From Nostoc sp. UHCC 0870 (GTDB lineage Bacteria > Cyanobacteriota > Cyanobacteriia > Cyanobacteriales > Nostocaceae): 64,000 nt of DNA. Position numbers and translations under genes: made by a program. Location of the stretch: positions 202,501 through 266,500 of the forward strand of contig NZ_CP091913.1 of assembly GCF_022063185.1 (NCBI RefSeq). Reading direction: 5' to 3'. Below the pieces are notes generated by a model, which worked only from the letters and a program-made list of their open reading frames with translations, was not told the origin of the DNA and searched no databases. Positions within the stretch are counted from its first letter, which is position 1. Every line of letters starts with the position of its first letter. Of the stretch, positions 16,544 through 26,800 are shown piece by piece.

Positions 16544-17341
16544 TCAAATCCCAGGAAGAGGACGCAGTATTTTGTGAGACAACAAACTGTCAAACTGCAA
16601 GCGCAACGCTTGGGCTGTTGCTGAGTCAGTGAGCAAAACACCTGCTTCAATATTGCGTTCCTGGGCGGCTTCTGTAAAATTAGCTGAAGTTATCAACACA
16701 GATTCCTCATCTACAACAATGCACTTAGCATGGAGAGATGATTTTTGCTTAACATCCACTGCCAGCGATCGCACATCATAATAGACTTCTGGTAATCTCT
16801 CCCCTACCCAGATATCGCAGCGAAATGTGCGTGCAAATTCCCTCAATAATACTGACTCTGCTACTTCGCTGTGATGTGGACGTTGGATGTTAAGAAACAT
16901 TTGTACATATAGTTCTGGGTTGGCATCCATGCGTTCCGCAAGTACCTGGAATAATTTTCTTGCTTTCTCACCTTTATCAATGGCAAAGCTGGAGATGAGA
17001 ACACTTTTTTTCGCTTTACTAAACAGTTCGCGGACAACAACGCTAGTATCACGGCTTTGAGAACCAGTCACCTCTGGGCCAGTCCATACCAACTCAATGC
17101 GATCGCGTATTTGTTGAGATGCGCTTCGTTCTGCTGCTAGCAAGCGGAGGGTATAAGCAATATAGCTGCATTTTACGCCTTCACCAGTAAGATGATTAAG
17201 TTCATCAACTACTATTTGACTTAAAGTTGCGGGTACGTAGTTAATGATTGCTGATATCAGAAAAGGAGGGGATAGCCTGCCGTTTTCTAATGCTGTTGCT
17301 AGTTTCAGTAAAGTTGGGCGGCTCAGTTGCAAAAAAGCCAT
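16544..17341 (-). CDS. drmC: DISARM protein DrmC (phospholipase D-like)
   Basis: This 265-residue protein has one PLD/HKD motif near the C-terminus (HAKCIVVDEESVLITSANFT, ~202-221), which fits DrmC. In published DISARM work DrmC is not essential for protection. It is the last gene of the minus-strand operon: its ATG is 5 bp after the drmB stop. The N-terminal ~75 residues are helical and leucine-rich. Family assignment combines the motif with the drmA-drmB neighbours. Confidence 0.9.
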   Translation of the reverse strand: MAFLQLSRPTLLKLATALENGRLSPPFLISAIINYVPATLSQIVVDELNHLTGEGVKCSYIAYTLRLLAAERSASQQIRDRIELVWTGPEVTGSQSRDTSVVVRELFSKAKKSVLISSFAIDKGEKARKLFQVLAERMDANPELYVQMFLNIQRPHHSEVAESVLLREFARTFRCDIWVGERLPEVYYDVRSLAVDVKQKSSLHAKCIVVDEESVLITSANFTEAAQERNIEAGVLLTDSATAQALRLQFDSLLSHKILRPLPGI

Positions 17342-17346
17342 TGTGT

Positions 17347-19209
17347 TTATTCGGGGAAAAACTCTGCTCCAAAACCTTCAACTGTAGAGACAACCAAGGC
17401 GCGGTCAAGAAATTCGTTGCGGCGTTCGCAGGATGTTTCTGCAATTAGCAAGCATCCGTGACAAGCCGAACCGTGCAGAAAACGCTCCTCTTGCTCATTA
17501 TCTGGGCGATGTTGAGCGCATACTGGGTCATTGGAACATAATCTTCCTTGCTCTAGGGCTACTTCTAAATGGTGTTCAATGCGTTTGCCAACTTCTACCA
17601 GTCCGCCTAAAGTCCCTTCTGAACCAGTTGAACCAGTGTATAAAAGAATGCCATAACCAGATTCACCAGCATAGATGCGTTCGCGGATGGAACTAGCCGC
17701 ATAGCCGCATTCTAACGATACAGCCACAATTAATAAATGTGATAGAGAATGCAGCATAATATACGGCAAGCCAGGAAACTTAACTTTTTCTTTTTCCTGG
17801 TCGATACCTTTACGCGTACACCAGATATCAAAACCTCTTGATAATTCTCTTCCCCGCTTTTTAACGGCTTCTCGTTTTAACCAATCTTCAATAGCTTCCT
17901 GACGGAAAGCAATAAATACACCCTCGCCTTTATTCTCAATTGCAGGAACCCAAGTAGTTTCAATATCCAGCAAAGCACGCCTGACGCTGATATCAAGTTC
18001 GCCGTCGATATCTGGCATTTCCGCTTCAAAGCGAGTAAAACCCACCTGGGCAATTACTTCACGTAAACGATGTACTAAAACAATTCGTTCAATGCAGGAG
18101 GCAAACGCAGGCTGTAAGTTGTCCAAACTACGCGACCTACCATAAAAATCTTTGTCTGGGACATCTTCCCCAACTTCAAGGGAGCTAGAAAGCAATGTCT
18201 CTATTTCCACTTGCTTAATGCTTTTATGTGGTTTTCCTTGCCCACTTTGTCGCCGTTGTACTTCTTCCCAGACGGCTTCATCACTAAATTGTTCTAAAGC
18301 TACAGCTACCTTTTGTTTTTTGCGCTCCTTTTTCACATCGCTGACGCTTTCCGCATATTGGAGAAAATCTTCGTAAACTAAATTCACTGCATTTCGTAAA
18401 CCCTCATCTAGGTCAGGGAGGGAAATAACGCTGAGAATTTGCGAAAAATAAGCGTTGCTGGCAGACCTAACTAATAAGCGGTTGTATTCTGGTAGACCTG
18501 TAGATTCACGAATACAGTAAGGTTCTTGGGCAAAAGAACCAAGCCAAGGGCGATGTCCCTGACATGGGCCTAACACTTTACCGTTGCGGACTGTAGCATC
18601 GGCAAGGGGACGGCGTTTTTTACAGGCTTCGCAACGCACATAAATCTCAGCGAAGTCGTTACCTGAACCACCTTCGTCTAACCATAGCTGACCTCGACAC
18701 TTATTTTCAGCGTCATTATGGGCAAAACGATACCAGTCAATATCGCTAATATGACCTTTAACGCAGGCTTGCACAAAGCGGACAGGTACAACTGGTATAG
18801 ACTTTTTTTCGGCACTCAGATATTTACCACTTACCAAATTACCCCACGGTAACAGAGGGCGAGTGCGGAATGTTTTTTTGGTTTTGGTGTCGTACCAAGT
18901 TTCCTTGACTTGGGCTAAAAACCAAGTAGGGAACATGAAAGCATTAATCCCTGTGCGGGGGGCTTTGGGGTCTTGTTCGTCAACTGGCGGCGCATACAGC
19001 TTAATATTGTTGACTTCTAAAATTTCAGCAACTCTAGTTGCTAATCGGTCTTCAAAGATGCGCCTTCTCTCACCACGCCAATGATTTAAACCAGCAATTA
19101 ACACGGAATGTTCGGGTAAGTCTACCATCGCCCCAGGCCCAAAGGTAGAAAGGATTTGGCTTTGGCGCACTTGTCCGGCTGGGGGAATTTTTTTGTGAGA
19201 TTTATTCAT
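17347..19209 (-). CDS. drmB: DISARM protein DrmB (DUF1998)
   Basis: This 620-residue protein fits DrmB, the DUF1998 partner that forms a DNA-binding complex with the helicase DrmA. It starts with the family-typical VRQSQILSTFGPGAMVDLPEH (given in part: ILSTFGPGAMVDLP). Cysteine pairs occur mid-protein (CEACKKRRP, CQGHRP) and near the C-terminus (CSNDPVC, HGSACHGCLLIAETSC), consistent with zinc sites of DUF1998. It lies 198 bp from drmA, and that gap is filled with palindromic repeats. No disruption is seen. Confidence 0.92.
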   Translation of the reverse strand: MNKSHKKIPPAGQVRQSQILSTFGPGAMVDLPEHSVLIAGLNHWRGERRRIFEDRLATRVAEILEVNNIKLYAPPVDEQDPKAPRTGINAFMFPTWFLAQVKETWYDTKTKKTFRTRPLLPWGNLVSGKYLSAEKKSIPVVPVRFVQACVKGHISDIDWYRFAHNDAENKCRGQLWLDEGGSGNDFAEIYVRCEACKKRRPLADATVRNGKVLGPCQGHRPWLGSFAQEPYCIRESTGLPEYNRLLVRSASNAYFSQILSVISLPDLDEGLRNAVNLVYEDFLQYAESVSDVKKERKKQKVAVALEQFSDEAVWEEVQRRQSGQGKPHKSIKQVEIETLLSSSLEVGEDVPDKDFYGRSRSLDNLQPAFASCIERIVLVHRLREVIAQVGFTRFEAEMPDIDGELDISVRRALLDIETTWVPAIENKGEGVFIAFRQEAIEDWLKREAVKKRGRELSRGFDIWCTRKGIDQEKEKVKFPGLPYIMLHSLSHLLIVAVSLECGYAASSIRERIYAGESGYGILLYTGSTGSEGTLGGLVEVGKRIEHHLEVALEQGRLCSNDPVCAQHRPDNEQEERFLHGSACHGCLLIAETSCERRNEFLDRALVVSTVEGFGAEFFPE

Positions 19210-19239
19210 AATATGTATTCAAAAATATTGGGTAGAGTT

Positions 19240-19400
19240 AGCCAGATAGCCAGAGATTGAAAATCTCTGTCTCATAGCTAAATTCCTCTGGAAGAGGAAT
19301 CAATTATGATTTTATTTTTCGTTTTTACAGTCGTCTTCAGACGACTTTTGCTTTCAGAAAGGGATTTATAATCCCTGGCTAAATGGATGACAGGATGGCT
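19240..19400. repeat. REP-like palindromic repeats between drmB and drmA
   Basis: Several short palindromes are stacked: AGAGATTGAAAATCTCT, ATTCCTCTGGAAGAGGAAT, AGTCGTCTTCAGACGACT and AGGGATTTATAATCCCT, followed by CTGGCTA. The order and the linking words (GCTTTCAGA, CCCTGGCT) recur at 22965, 23575, 25095 and 28318. They fit the substrates of the Y1 transposase at 23057. Confidence 0.75.
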
Positions 19401-19407
19401 AGCTAAC

Positions 19408-22400
19408 TCATTTTCCTTTCTCCTCTACCTCATGTCCGTAAGGATTAATTACCCAGAGATTGACTGTTGGTTCGACATCACGCAAACTTCGCTGTGCTTT
19501 AAACCTTTGTGCTTTTTGTGGTTGATTCCTTAATTCGGGGTCGAGGGGGTCAAATATTAGTGGTGGTGCTTCGCCTACTTCCCGTTGATATTGCAGGCTA
19601 ATTTTTCCATTGGCGATACTTGTCCAATCATCGAGTAAATCTATGACTTGATTTTTCACTTTATGGCGTAGTGCTTCGGCTTCATTTGCATCCAGTTCCT
19701 TATCGTGCATTTCTGCTCTTTGTGCAATGGTTTCCACAACAAACTCTAGTTCTTGGCGATGTTGGGTAATATCGAAAGCGCGAGTTGGTGCTGTCATTCC
19801 TGGATGTCCTAGCCGTGCCAAAGCAACGGTAATGGCGGCAATACCTCGGTCAATAGCGCGGGGAGAAAAGGGCGTTACGCTGGTAGCTTCTACTGCTCGG
19901 TAAAATGTTGAATGCCAAGCAAAAAAGCGTTCATAATGAGAGCGATCGCGTGGACGATGAATGTTCAATAACGTCACTACTAAACCCGGTCGTTCCTCAT
20001 CCCGTCCTACACGGCTGGTAGCTTGGATATATTCGGCGGCTGTCTTGGGTTGACCGAGAACTACCATTAAACCCAAGCGGGTAATATCTAAACCTACGGA
20101 AATCATATTGGTTGCTAAAACTACATCAACCTTGTCGTCTTGATCAAAAGTTAATTCCATTCGCCGCTTAGTATCTGCAACTTCGCTAGTGCTGACACGG
20201 GAGGTTAGTTCTTCTGGTTCATCATCAATTTTCCGGTCAGCAAATAACCCTGAAGTTTCGTCAACTCGCTGATGCTGGCTGTAACGTAATAGACGAGATT
20301 TGACTTCATCTTCTACAATGCGCCGACTACCACCTAGTTCACGTAGGGAGTTAAAGTAACCTAACAGCGTCATGTAAGGGTCGGCTGGGTTCTTATTATT
20401 CTTCTTGCCCCCTTGTTCTAGCCAGTGCTTTTGGGCTGCGCCTAACAATGCTAAATAGCTACGCAATAACACTACCTTTAAACTGCGTCCTTGAGCAGCA
20501 ATTCCTACATAAGTACGGGCATTTTTGACTGTGGCGGGGACGGTTTTAGCAAAGAATGAATCGCGTCTGTCTGGCCCTGGTGGTGGAAATATATCAACTT
20601 CACTACGACCGAATAAAGCTTGAATTTGTTTGCTGGCGCGGCGGACTGTCGCAGTGGAAGCAACTATTTTCGGACGAATTTTTTTACCCTCTATCTCTTG
20701 GCTACACAAAGCATCAATGGCTGTTTCATATAGACCTACCATTGTTCCCAAAGGGCCGGAAATTAAATGTAATTCGTCTTGGATAATTAGGTCTGGTGGT
20801 GGTAAATAACTGCCAAGGGGTTTACCGCGATTTAGTTGAGTGGGTCCGTAAAAACCATCACTGTCGTAGCGGTCTACTCGTCCAAATAATGCACCTGTTT
20901 CTCCCACCCAAGGCAGGGTGGCGAATTTATCTACTGTAGAGATAATAAAACAAGGTAGACGGCGGTATAGTGGCTCGTCTACGGTGACTATTGGTAAAGG
21001 ATTGTCACCACGGAAATTACACCGACGGTTAGCACAAAATACTTGTAAATTGGTTGGTTGGTCGGGGTTTGGCTGTAATTGGAATGAGTTGCGATTAAAT
21101 TTTGTCCCACACCAAGGACAATTTTCTAAGGGAATGGGTGAGGGGTTGCGATCGTTATTTTGAAAAGCACGAGTACGTTCTCTAGCACTGTTTTCGTCGT
21201 TATCTCCCTTTTTACCCATGCGGTTGGGTGTTGCGGCTTGTCCTACCCATAGCCCAATTTCAAACGGCCAAGTTCCTAACTTCTGCGGGTTTTTCTGGCG
21301 TTCCAATTCTAAGGCGCAAATCATCGTCGCCGCCCGTCCGAGTTGGTCGAGAGTTAAAAGACGCAGGGTATAGCGCATGAGGACGCTTAAACCAGCCGAT
21401 TTGATACCGGGATAACGCAGTCGCCGCAGGACAAGGGTAAAGGCTGCGAGTCCTAAGTATGCTTCGGTTTTACCACCACCTGTGGGGAAGAATAGCAAAT
21501 CGACTAATTCACGATCGCCATTTTCGGGGTAAGCTATCCCTGCTAAGTTCATCAGTAAAAATGCTAACTGGAAGGGTCGCCATTTTGGTGGTGCTACTAT
21601 TTCAGGCGTGATAGTTTTACCATGAGTAGTACGCTGACGAATGGCTGTAGCAATGGCGCGATTAGCAATGCAGAAAGCTTCAAATATTTGTGGGTCATTT
21701 AACGCTTTGATACCAGCGTCGATGCGCTTGTTAGCAATTTCCGCACGACGGAGTAAATCTAGGGCGACATTTAACCGCTTGGGTTCGGTGGGACATTTTG
21801 TGCGTTGTTCTTGAATCCAATCAGCGTAAGCATCCACCATTGGACTCAGCATTTTTTGTAATGCTGCTGGTGTGGGTGCATTAGCTAAAGCTTCCATTCT
21901 CAATTCAACGTCTTTTAGTTCCTCTTCTGTAGCTATCACCTTTTCCACATCAGTCGTAGGTATCCATGCTGTACGTATTTCTTGACAGCTACTATCAGGA
22001 TTGGTAAGTGCGATCGCACTAACGTTATGACCCACTGCATATTCATAATCATCGCGGTATTGTAAATCTGCGACGTTTTCATCCCAATCATGATTATCTC
22101 GTCCGCGTAAGTTGGGACGGGCTACTAATGGTTCTGGGGTATGGATGATTAAACTGGCTTGAAAAATATAGCTAATATCGCGCTGTTTATCTGAGGTGGA
22201 GAGGCGATTATTAACTAGAAATACGGAAACAGAACGAGTTCCAGCCAGGACAAGTTCCTTAGATGTTACAGGACGGATGGAGACGACGAGTTGTAAACCG
22301 TTACTATCAGGTATAGGAATAGTTTTGGTCGATTGGCTTTGATGAAGCGGTAATTTTAAAGGAACAGTGATTTGGGCTTGGCGTGGAATCCGCTTCCAGC

Positions 22401-22893
22401 ATCCAGATAAACCTTTATCTGCTTCTGGTTGAGGGATTGTCGTTTCTATTTCCAAGGGTGATAGAATTTCTTCCGCACCAGAATCATTCTGAGATTCTGC
22501 TACAGAATTATCTTTGATTGGGAAATAATCACCCCATTGCACTGTGAGATTAAGTTGACTGGCATTTTCAGCAACTAGAAAACTTAAACCCATCGATGAA
22601 GGGAAAAAAGCTTTCTTGGCGAATGGTTTGTCTGGGACATTTTCATCTTCTCCCGCGCTACCGCCTTGCATTACGTCTAAATCATCATCGCCAGTATCAT
22701 CTCCACGCTGTTCGATGGGTGCGCCATGTGGAACAAGAAAACCTGTAAGATACCATTTTGATGGTGCTTGGTCGAGAATTTCTTCTGCGTGGTCAATATC
22801 ATCGGGGGTGGGGCCTATAAGGTCGAGTTGTAAGGCTTCGATGAGGCGCGATCGCACTTCGTCCGAGGTTAGATTTATCGTTTTATTTATCAT
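19408..22893 (-). CDS. drmA: DISARM helicase DrmA
   Basis: This is a 1161-residue SF2 helicase of DISARM. Walker A is FFPTGGGKTEAYLGLAA (~471), the Walker B box is LIIQDELHLISGPLGTMVG (~704), motif III-like is VASTATVRRA (~746), and late motifs are ATNMISVGLDITRLG (~924) and QATSRVGRDEE. A zinc-ribbon-like CPWCGTKF...CANRRCNF lies between the RecA lobes. With DrmB it is thought to recognise and degrade or block incoming DNA. All motifs appear intact. It is separated from drmMI by a Y1 transposase and repeats, which may affect co-transcription. Confidence 0.93.
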   Translation of the reverse strand: MINKTINLTSDEVRSRLIEALQLDLIGPTPDDIDHAEEILDQAPSKWYLTGFLVPHGAPIEQRGDDTGDDDLDVMQGGSAGEDENVPDKPFAKKAFFPSSMGLSFLVAENASQLNLTVQWGDYFPIKDNSVAESQNDSGAEEILSPLEIETTIPQPEADKGLSGCWKRIPRQAQITVPLKLPLHQSQSTKTIPIPDSNGLQLVVSIRPVTSKELVLAGTRSVSVFLVNNRLSTSDKQRDISYIFQASLIIHTPEPLVARPNLRGRDNHDWDENVADLQYRDDYEYAVGHNVSAIALTNPDSSCQEIRTAWIPTTDVEKVIATEEELKDVELRMEALANAPTPAALQKMLSPMVDAYADWIQEQRTKCPTEPKRLNVALDLLRRAEIANKRIDAGIKALNDPQIFEAFCIANRAIATAIRQRTTHGKTITPEIVAPPKWRPFQLAFLLMNLAGIAYPENGDRELVDLLFFPTGGGKTEAYLGLAAFTLVLRRLRYPGIKSAGLSVLMRYTLRLLTLDQLGRAATMICALELERQKNPQKLGTWPFEIGLWVGQAATPNRMGKKGDNDENSARERTRAFQNNDRNPSPIPLENCPWCGTKFNRNSFQLQPNPDQPTNLQVFCANRRCNFRGDNPLPIVTVDEPLYRRLPCFIISTVDKFATLPWVGETGALFGRVDRYDSDGFYGPTQLNRGKPLGSYLPPPDLIIQDELHLISGPLGTMVGLYETAIDALCSQEIEGKKIRPKIVASTATVRRASKQIQALFGRSEVDIFPPPGPDRRDSFFAKTVPATVKNARTYVGIAAQGRSLKVVLLRSYLALLGAAQKHWLEQGGKKNNKNPADPYMTLLGYFNSLRELGGSRRIVEDEVKSRLLRYSQHQRVDETSGLFADRKIDDEPEELTSRVSTSEVADTKRRMELTFDQDDKVDVVLATNMISVGLDITRLGLMVVLGQPKTAAEYIQATSRVGRDEERPGLVVTLLNIHRPRDRSHYERFFAWHSTFYRAVEATSVTPFSPRAIDRGIAAITVALARLGHPGMTAPTRAFDITQHRQELEFVVETIAQRAEMHDKELDANEAEALRHKVKNQVIDLLDDWTSIANGKISLQYQREVGEAPPLIFDPLDPELRNQPQKAQRFKAQRSLRDVEPTVNLWVINPYGHEVEEKGK

Positions 22894-22964
22894 TTAATAT
22901 TTAGCTTTTGCATAACTTAATTTAATTGCGGAGGTTAAAACCCTTAAATTAATTAATCAGTCCT

Positions 22965-23040
22965 CTTCCAGAGGACTTTAGCTATCAGACAGGGATTTTC
23001 AATCCCTGGCTATCTGGCTATCAAATGGTTGGCTATCAAT
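22965..23040. repeat. REP-like palindromes flanking the Y1 transposase (right of drmA)
   Basis: AGTCCTCTTCCAGAGGACTTTAGC is followed by AGGGATTTTCAATCCCT and repeated GGCTATCTGGCTATC words. This matches the unit structure on the other side of the transposase gene (23575-23860). Confidence 0.72.
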
Positions 23041-23056
23041 CTGACTATCAATCAAT

Positions 23057-23461
23057 TTAAATATTTTCCAAATGAGAATTTGTTGTCCCTTGTAAATGAT
23101 GTATTTTTTGATTTTTAACATAATTAATAGCCTGCTCAAGTTGCTTACTACCTAAAGAGAAAACCCCATAACCTTCCTGCCAAGAAAATTTATCCGACGT
23201 GGCAGAAATATTATGATTGAAATAATAAGAACTACTGCCTTTAATTTTTTTAACAAAATCTGCAATTGCTAGTGTTGGAGGAATAGAAACAACTAAATGA
23301 ATATGGTCTTCCATGCCACCTATCCCATGAACAATACAATTTAGTGCATCTGATTTACCAATAATATAATTATGAAGATCAGATTCTTTGCTGGGCATAA
23401 TCAGAGGTAGGCGTTGTTTTGTTGCCCAGACAATGTGATAGTAAAGCCGCCATAAGGACAT
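23057..23461 (-). CDS. tnpA: REP-associated / IS200-like Y1 (HUH) transposase
   Basis: This 134-residue single-strand transposase of the Y1 family has the HUH motif as HIHLVVSIPP (~73) and the catalytic tyrosine in INYVKNQKIHH (~111). The N-terminus WRLYYHIVWATKQRLPLI is typical of this family. It is flanked on both sides by stacked palindromes of one pattern, as REP-associated transposases (RAYTs) are, and no tnpB is present. It has inserted between drmA and drmMI on the same strand. It may explain the repeats scattered over the DISARM region. Confidence 0.88.
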   Translation of the reverse strand: MSLWRLYYHIVWATKQRLPLIMPSKESDLHNYIIGKSDALNCIVHGIGGMEDHIHLVVSIPPTLAIADFVKKIKGSSSYYFNHNISATSDKFSWQEGYGVFSLGSKQLEQAINYVKNQKIHHLQGTTNSHLENI

Positions 23462-23574
23462 ATTTTTTCCTAATTAGCACTTACATTTACTAGATTGCCC
23501 ATATTTAAACAAAAAGCATAAATGTATTTAAACTAGATTTACCACTCGGCAAGATTTAACAGATTTACCATCCA

Positions 23575-23860
23575 GCCAGCCAGGGGTTCAAAACCCCTGT
23601 CTGATAGCTGAAGTCGGATGAATCCGACTCGCTCAAAATTGGAAAACCCCGCCTAGTCCTCTTATAGAGCCAGGGGTTTAAAACCCCTGTCTGATAGCTG
23701 AAGTCGGATAAATCCGACTCGCTCAAAATTGGAAAACCCCGCCTAGTGTTCTTAATTTTCTCAGTCCTCTTATAGAGGACTTTCGCTATTAGACAGGGAA
23801 TTACATTCCCTGGCGGGTTGGCGGGTTGGCGACTGGCTGATGGACTGGCTGATGGACAGG
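23575..23860. repeat. Tandem REP-like units downstream of drmMI
   Basis: Two units 90 bp apart start at about 23580 and 23670, each with CCAGGGGTT(C/T)AAAACCCCTG, then AGTCGGAT(G/A)AATCCGACT and GGAAAACCCCGCCTAGT. A third region (23760-23830) has AGTCCTCTTATAGAGGACT and AGGGAATTACATTCCCT, followed by GGCGGGTTGGCGGGTTGGCGA. They lie between the Y1 transposase and drmMI. Confidence 0.8.
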
Positions 23861-23887
23861 CGAACATTAGGGAAAACATAAAAATTT

Positions 23888-26800
23888 TCAAATGATTCCT
23901 GGTATTGCTGGTGCATTTTCAATAACCTTTTTAGACTTTCTTTGATTAGATTTATTTTTCCCTCCCTTACCCTTCCCCTTCTCCGCACCTTTACCGCCTA
24001 AAATTTCTGCTTCGGCGCGTTTTTGGTTTAAATCAAGCAAGCGTGCTAAAACTTCATCGTGGATTTCTTCGCGCCAACGATAACGCCAGGGTTTTTTCTT
24101 TTGTCGTCCACTGCTGTTTTCTGTGTCTTCTTCCTCTTCGTAGTCGAGAATAAAATCGCAGTCGGTGGGGATATCTGACCAGCCGTAAGCGTCGAGGACG
24201 GCTTTATCCATTGCGGTGTGGAGTTCGCGGAGTTTGAGTATTTCGGGAGCGTACTCGTCGGGGTCGTGGAAGCGGTTGTAGGTGTCGGTGAGTCCTTGGT
24301 TGTTGCGAACCATTAAGGCGGCGCGGTATTCGTAGTATTCTTTGCCTATGGTTTCTAGGGTGGGGTTGGTTTCCCAGTTTTTGGGGAAGGGGAAGGTTTG
24401 GAAGCAGTCAGACGGAGTATAACGTAAACCATCTCCTAACGTTGAGGAAAAGAACCTAGCCCAAATTTCATGAATATATGATTGCACAATGCAAAAAAAT
24501 GAATATCTTTGGTCTGCAAAAATACCTAAAGCGTGCGAGAAAACGCAGTTCGCTGGTAAAAATGCAAATAATAAATACTGTGAGTGCAGAGAAATAACTA
24601 ACACACGTTCGAGAGGTGCGATCGCTTTAAACAATTCTCCTCTTACTCGTTCAAATTGCCACCAAGAAGCAGTTGAATGCTTGCCACGCTTTCCTTTAAC
24701 CTTTTCTTCTACAATCTGCATCAAATCAGGATATTCTCTAGCCTCAGCCTCACTCATTTCACCAAAATTAATCACATACCGATGATGTTCATGAGTTGGA
24801 CTAGAGTTAACCTCCTCCCCACCGATATAAGGAAAAATTCGCTCTTGATTTTTAGTGTTTTGTGCAATCAAACGTTGCATTTCTGCAATTGATGTAGCGT
24901 CAGGGTTGGAATCATCAAATGTAAAACCCATACCCAGCACATAGCTACCAATAAAACTTTTATCAGCATTTGCTAACAACACAGCAGGGTTTTTATTTCC
25001 ACCAGACTTAAATAAAAATGCCGAGATGAAATCAACTTTTTTACCGTCGAGAATTGGTTGTAAACGTTTATCATTTTGAGAATCATTTTGATTTGCATCC
25101 ACACCCGCCCGGAAATCAATTTCCGGTCTAATAGCAGAAGTCGCTTGAAACCGACTAGAATTTTCACCAATATATTCATCAATCCTCTTCAGAGGATTTT
25201 CGCTTTCAGACGGGGAATTAATTCCCCGGCTTTCTGATTGTTGATGATTTTTTTCAATTCGTTGTGCATCCACACCCGCCCGGAAATCAATTTCCGGTCT
25301 AATAGCAGAAGTCGCTTGAAACCGACTAGAATTTTTACCAATATTTTCATCAATCCTCTTCAGAGGATTTTCGCTTTCAGACGGGGAATTGATTCCCCGG
25401 CTTTCTTGTTTAATGTTTGTATGTTCTTGTTTAATAACATTAACCACGCTCACAACAACGGCGGCTAAACCAGGCCACTTTAACCGCTTTTGAGCATTGT
25501 AAATAGTACCGCCATTTTCACAAATATATCTCAAACCAGTGCTGCGAGTATCACCTTGAGCAATGGTATTTGTCGCAATCAAACCAAAACAACCTGATTT
25601 TCGTAAAAGCGCAAATGCCCTGCGGTAAAAGTGAGCAACTAAATCAGAATTTCCATGTGATTCTGGATTAACCACTTTTAACCAATCCATATATCCATCA
25701 GCATGGGCATTTATCGCTGTATTCTTACCCGCAAATGGTGGATTACCGACAATCGCATCAAATCCTGGATTATCCCTATCAAATACCTCTGGAAATTCTA
25801 ATTCCCAATTAAAAGGATTTACAGGTTTTTCAGCTTGTCGTAATTGCTTACTAATTTCTAAAATTTGCAAATTATTATCTTGATTTATTTGCCAATTTTT
25901 AAACTTTAACTCAAAAGCCTTAAGTTCATCTTTTCTAGCTTTATCTTTATCCGCCGCAAAGAAAGAAGCGATAACTAAATCACCTTTAATACGAGCATCA
26001 TGTAATAATTCCTCTGTTGCTTGATAAAAATCACGCTTCGCATCGTAATTCTCATCACCTAAACTTTGAATTTCATCACGGTTAAACTTAACCTTATTTA
26101 TATGCTCGTTAAATAAAGGCAGATTTGGATCATCATAAGTAGTATCTTTTTCCCAGTTAAACTTAACAAGTTGGTCGCGGGTTAAACCTACCAACGAATC
26201 ACCACATTTCAGCGCATGGTCTAAAAATGTAAAAGGATGCTTCTTCGCTAAAGTTACCAACCACAAAGATAACTTCGCCAAATTCACCGCAAACGGGTTT
26301 TTATCCACTCCATACAAACAACGCTGCGCCACCAAACGCCGCGCATACAGTAACGGTTCTTCATCCGATGGAACTTCGGAAATCAAGTCATGTTGATTCC
26401 AAGCTTCCACCAATTTTTCTGCCAACTGACGACAAGCTTCCACCAAAAACGCACCTGAACCCACAGCTAAATCGCATACCTTCAAAGCCAAAATTTGCTC
26501 TGGTGTGGGACGTTCGCCCAATGCTTCTAAAACAGGTCTGAGGGTTTCTTTAACTATCGGTTCTGTCAAAGCACGGGGCGTATAATGAGAACCACTACGC
26601 CGCCGTTCTTCTCCTGGTTGCAAATACAATGAACCAGTAGCCAGTAAAGCGGGTGTTTGCGGCGATATCTTCCGTCCTAAAGCTGCAATTAAATCCTCGG
26701 CAATTTTCGCTTGCTTTAACTCAGCCAGTGATTTACCGGAGATTTCACAACCTGCAACTTCTTTTAAATACTTCGCCCTGTCATTGGCTTTGGTGTTTAA

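Noticed and set aside
22616..22897. Plus-strand ORF opposite the drmA start
   Set aside because: It is a shadow of drmA; DrmA's N-terminus is coherent on the minus strand.
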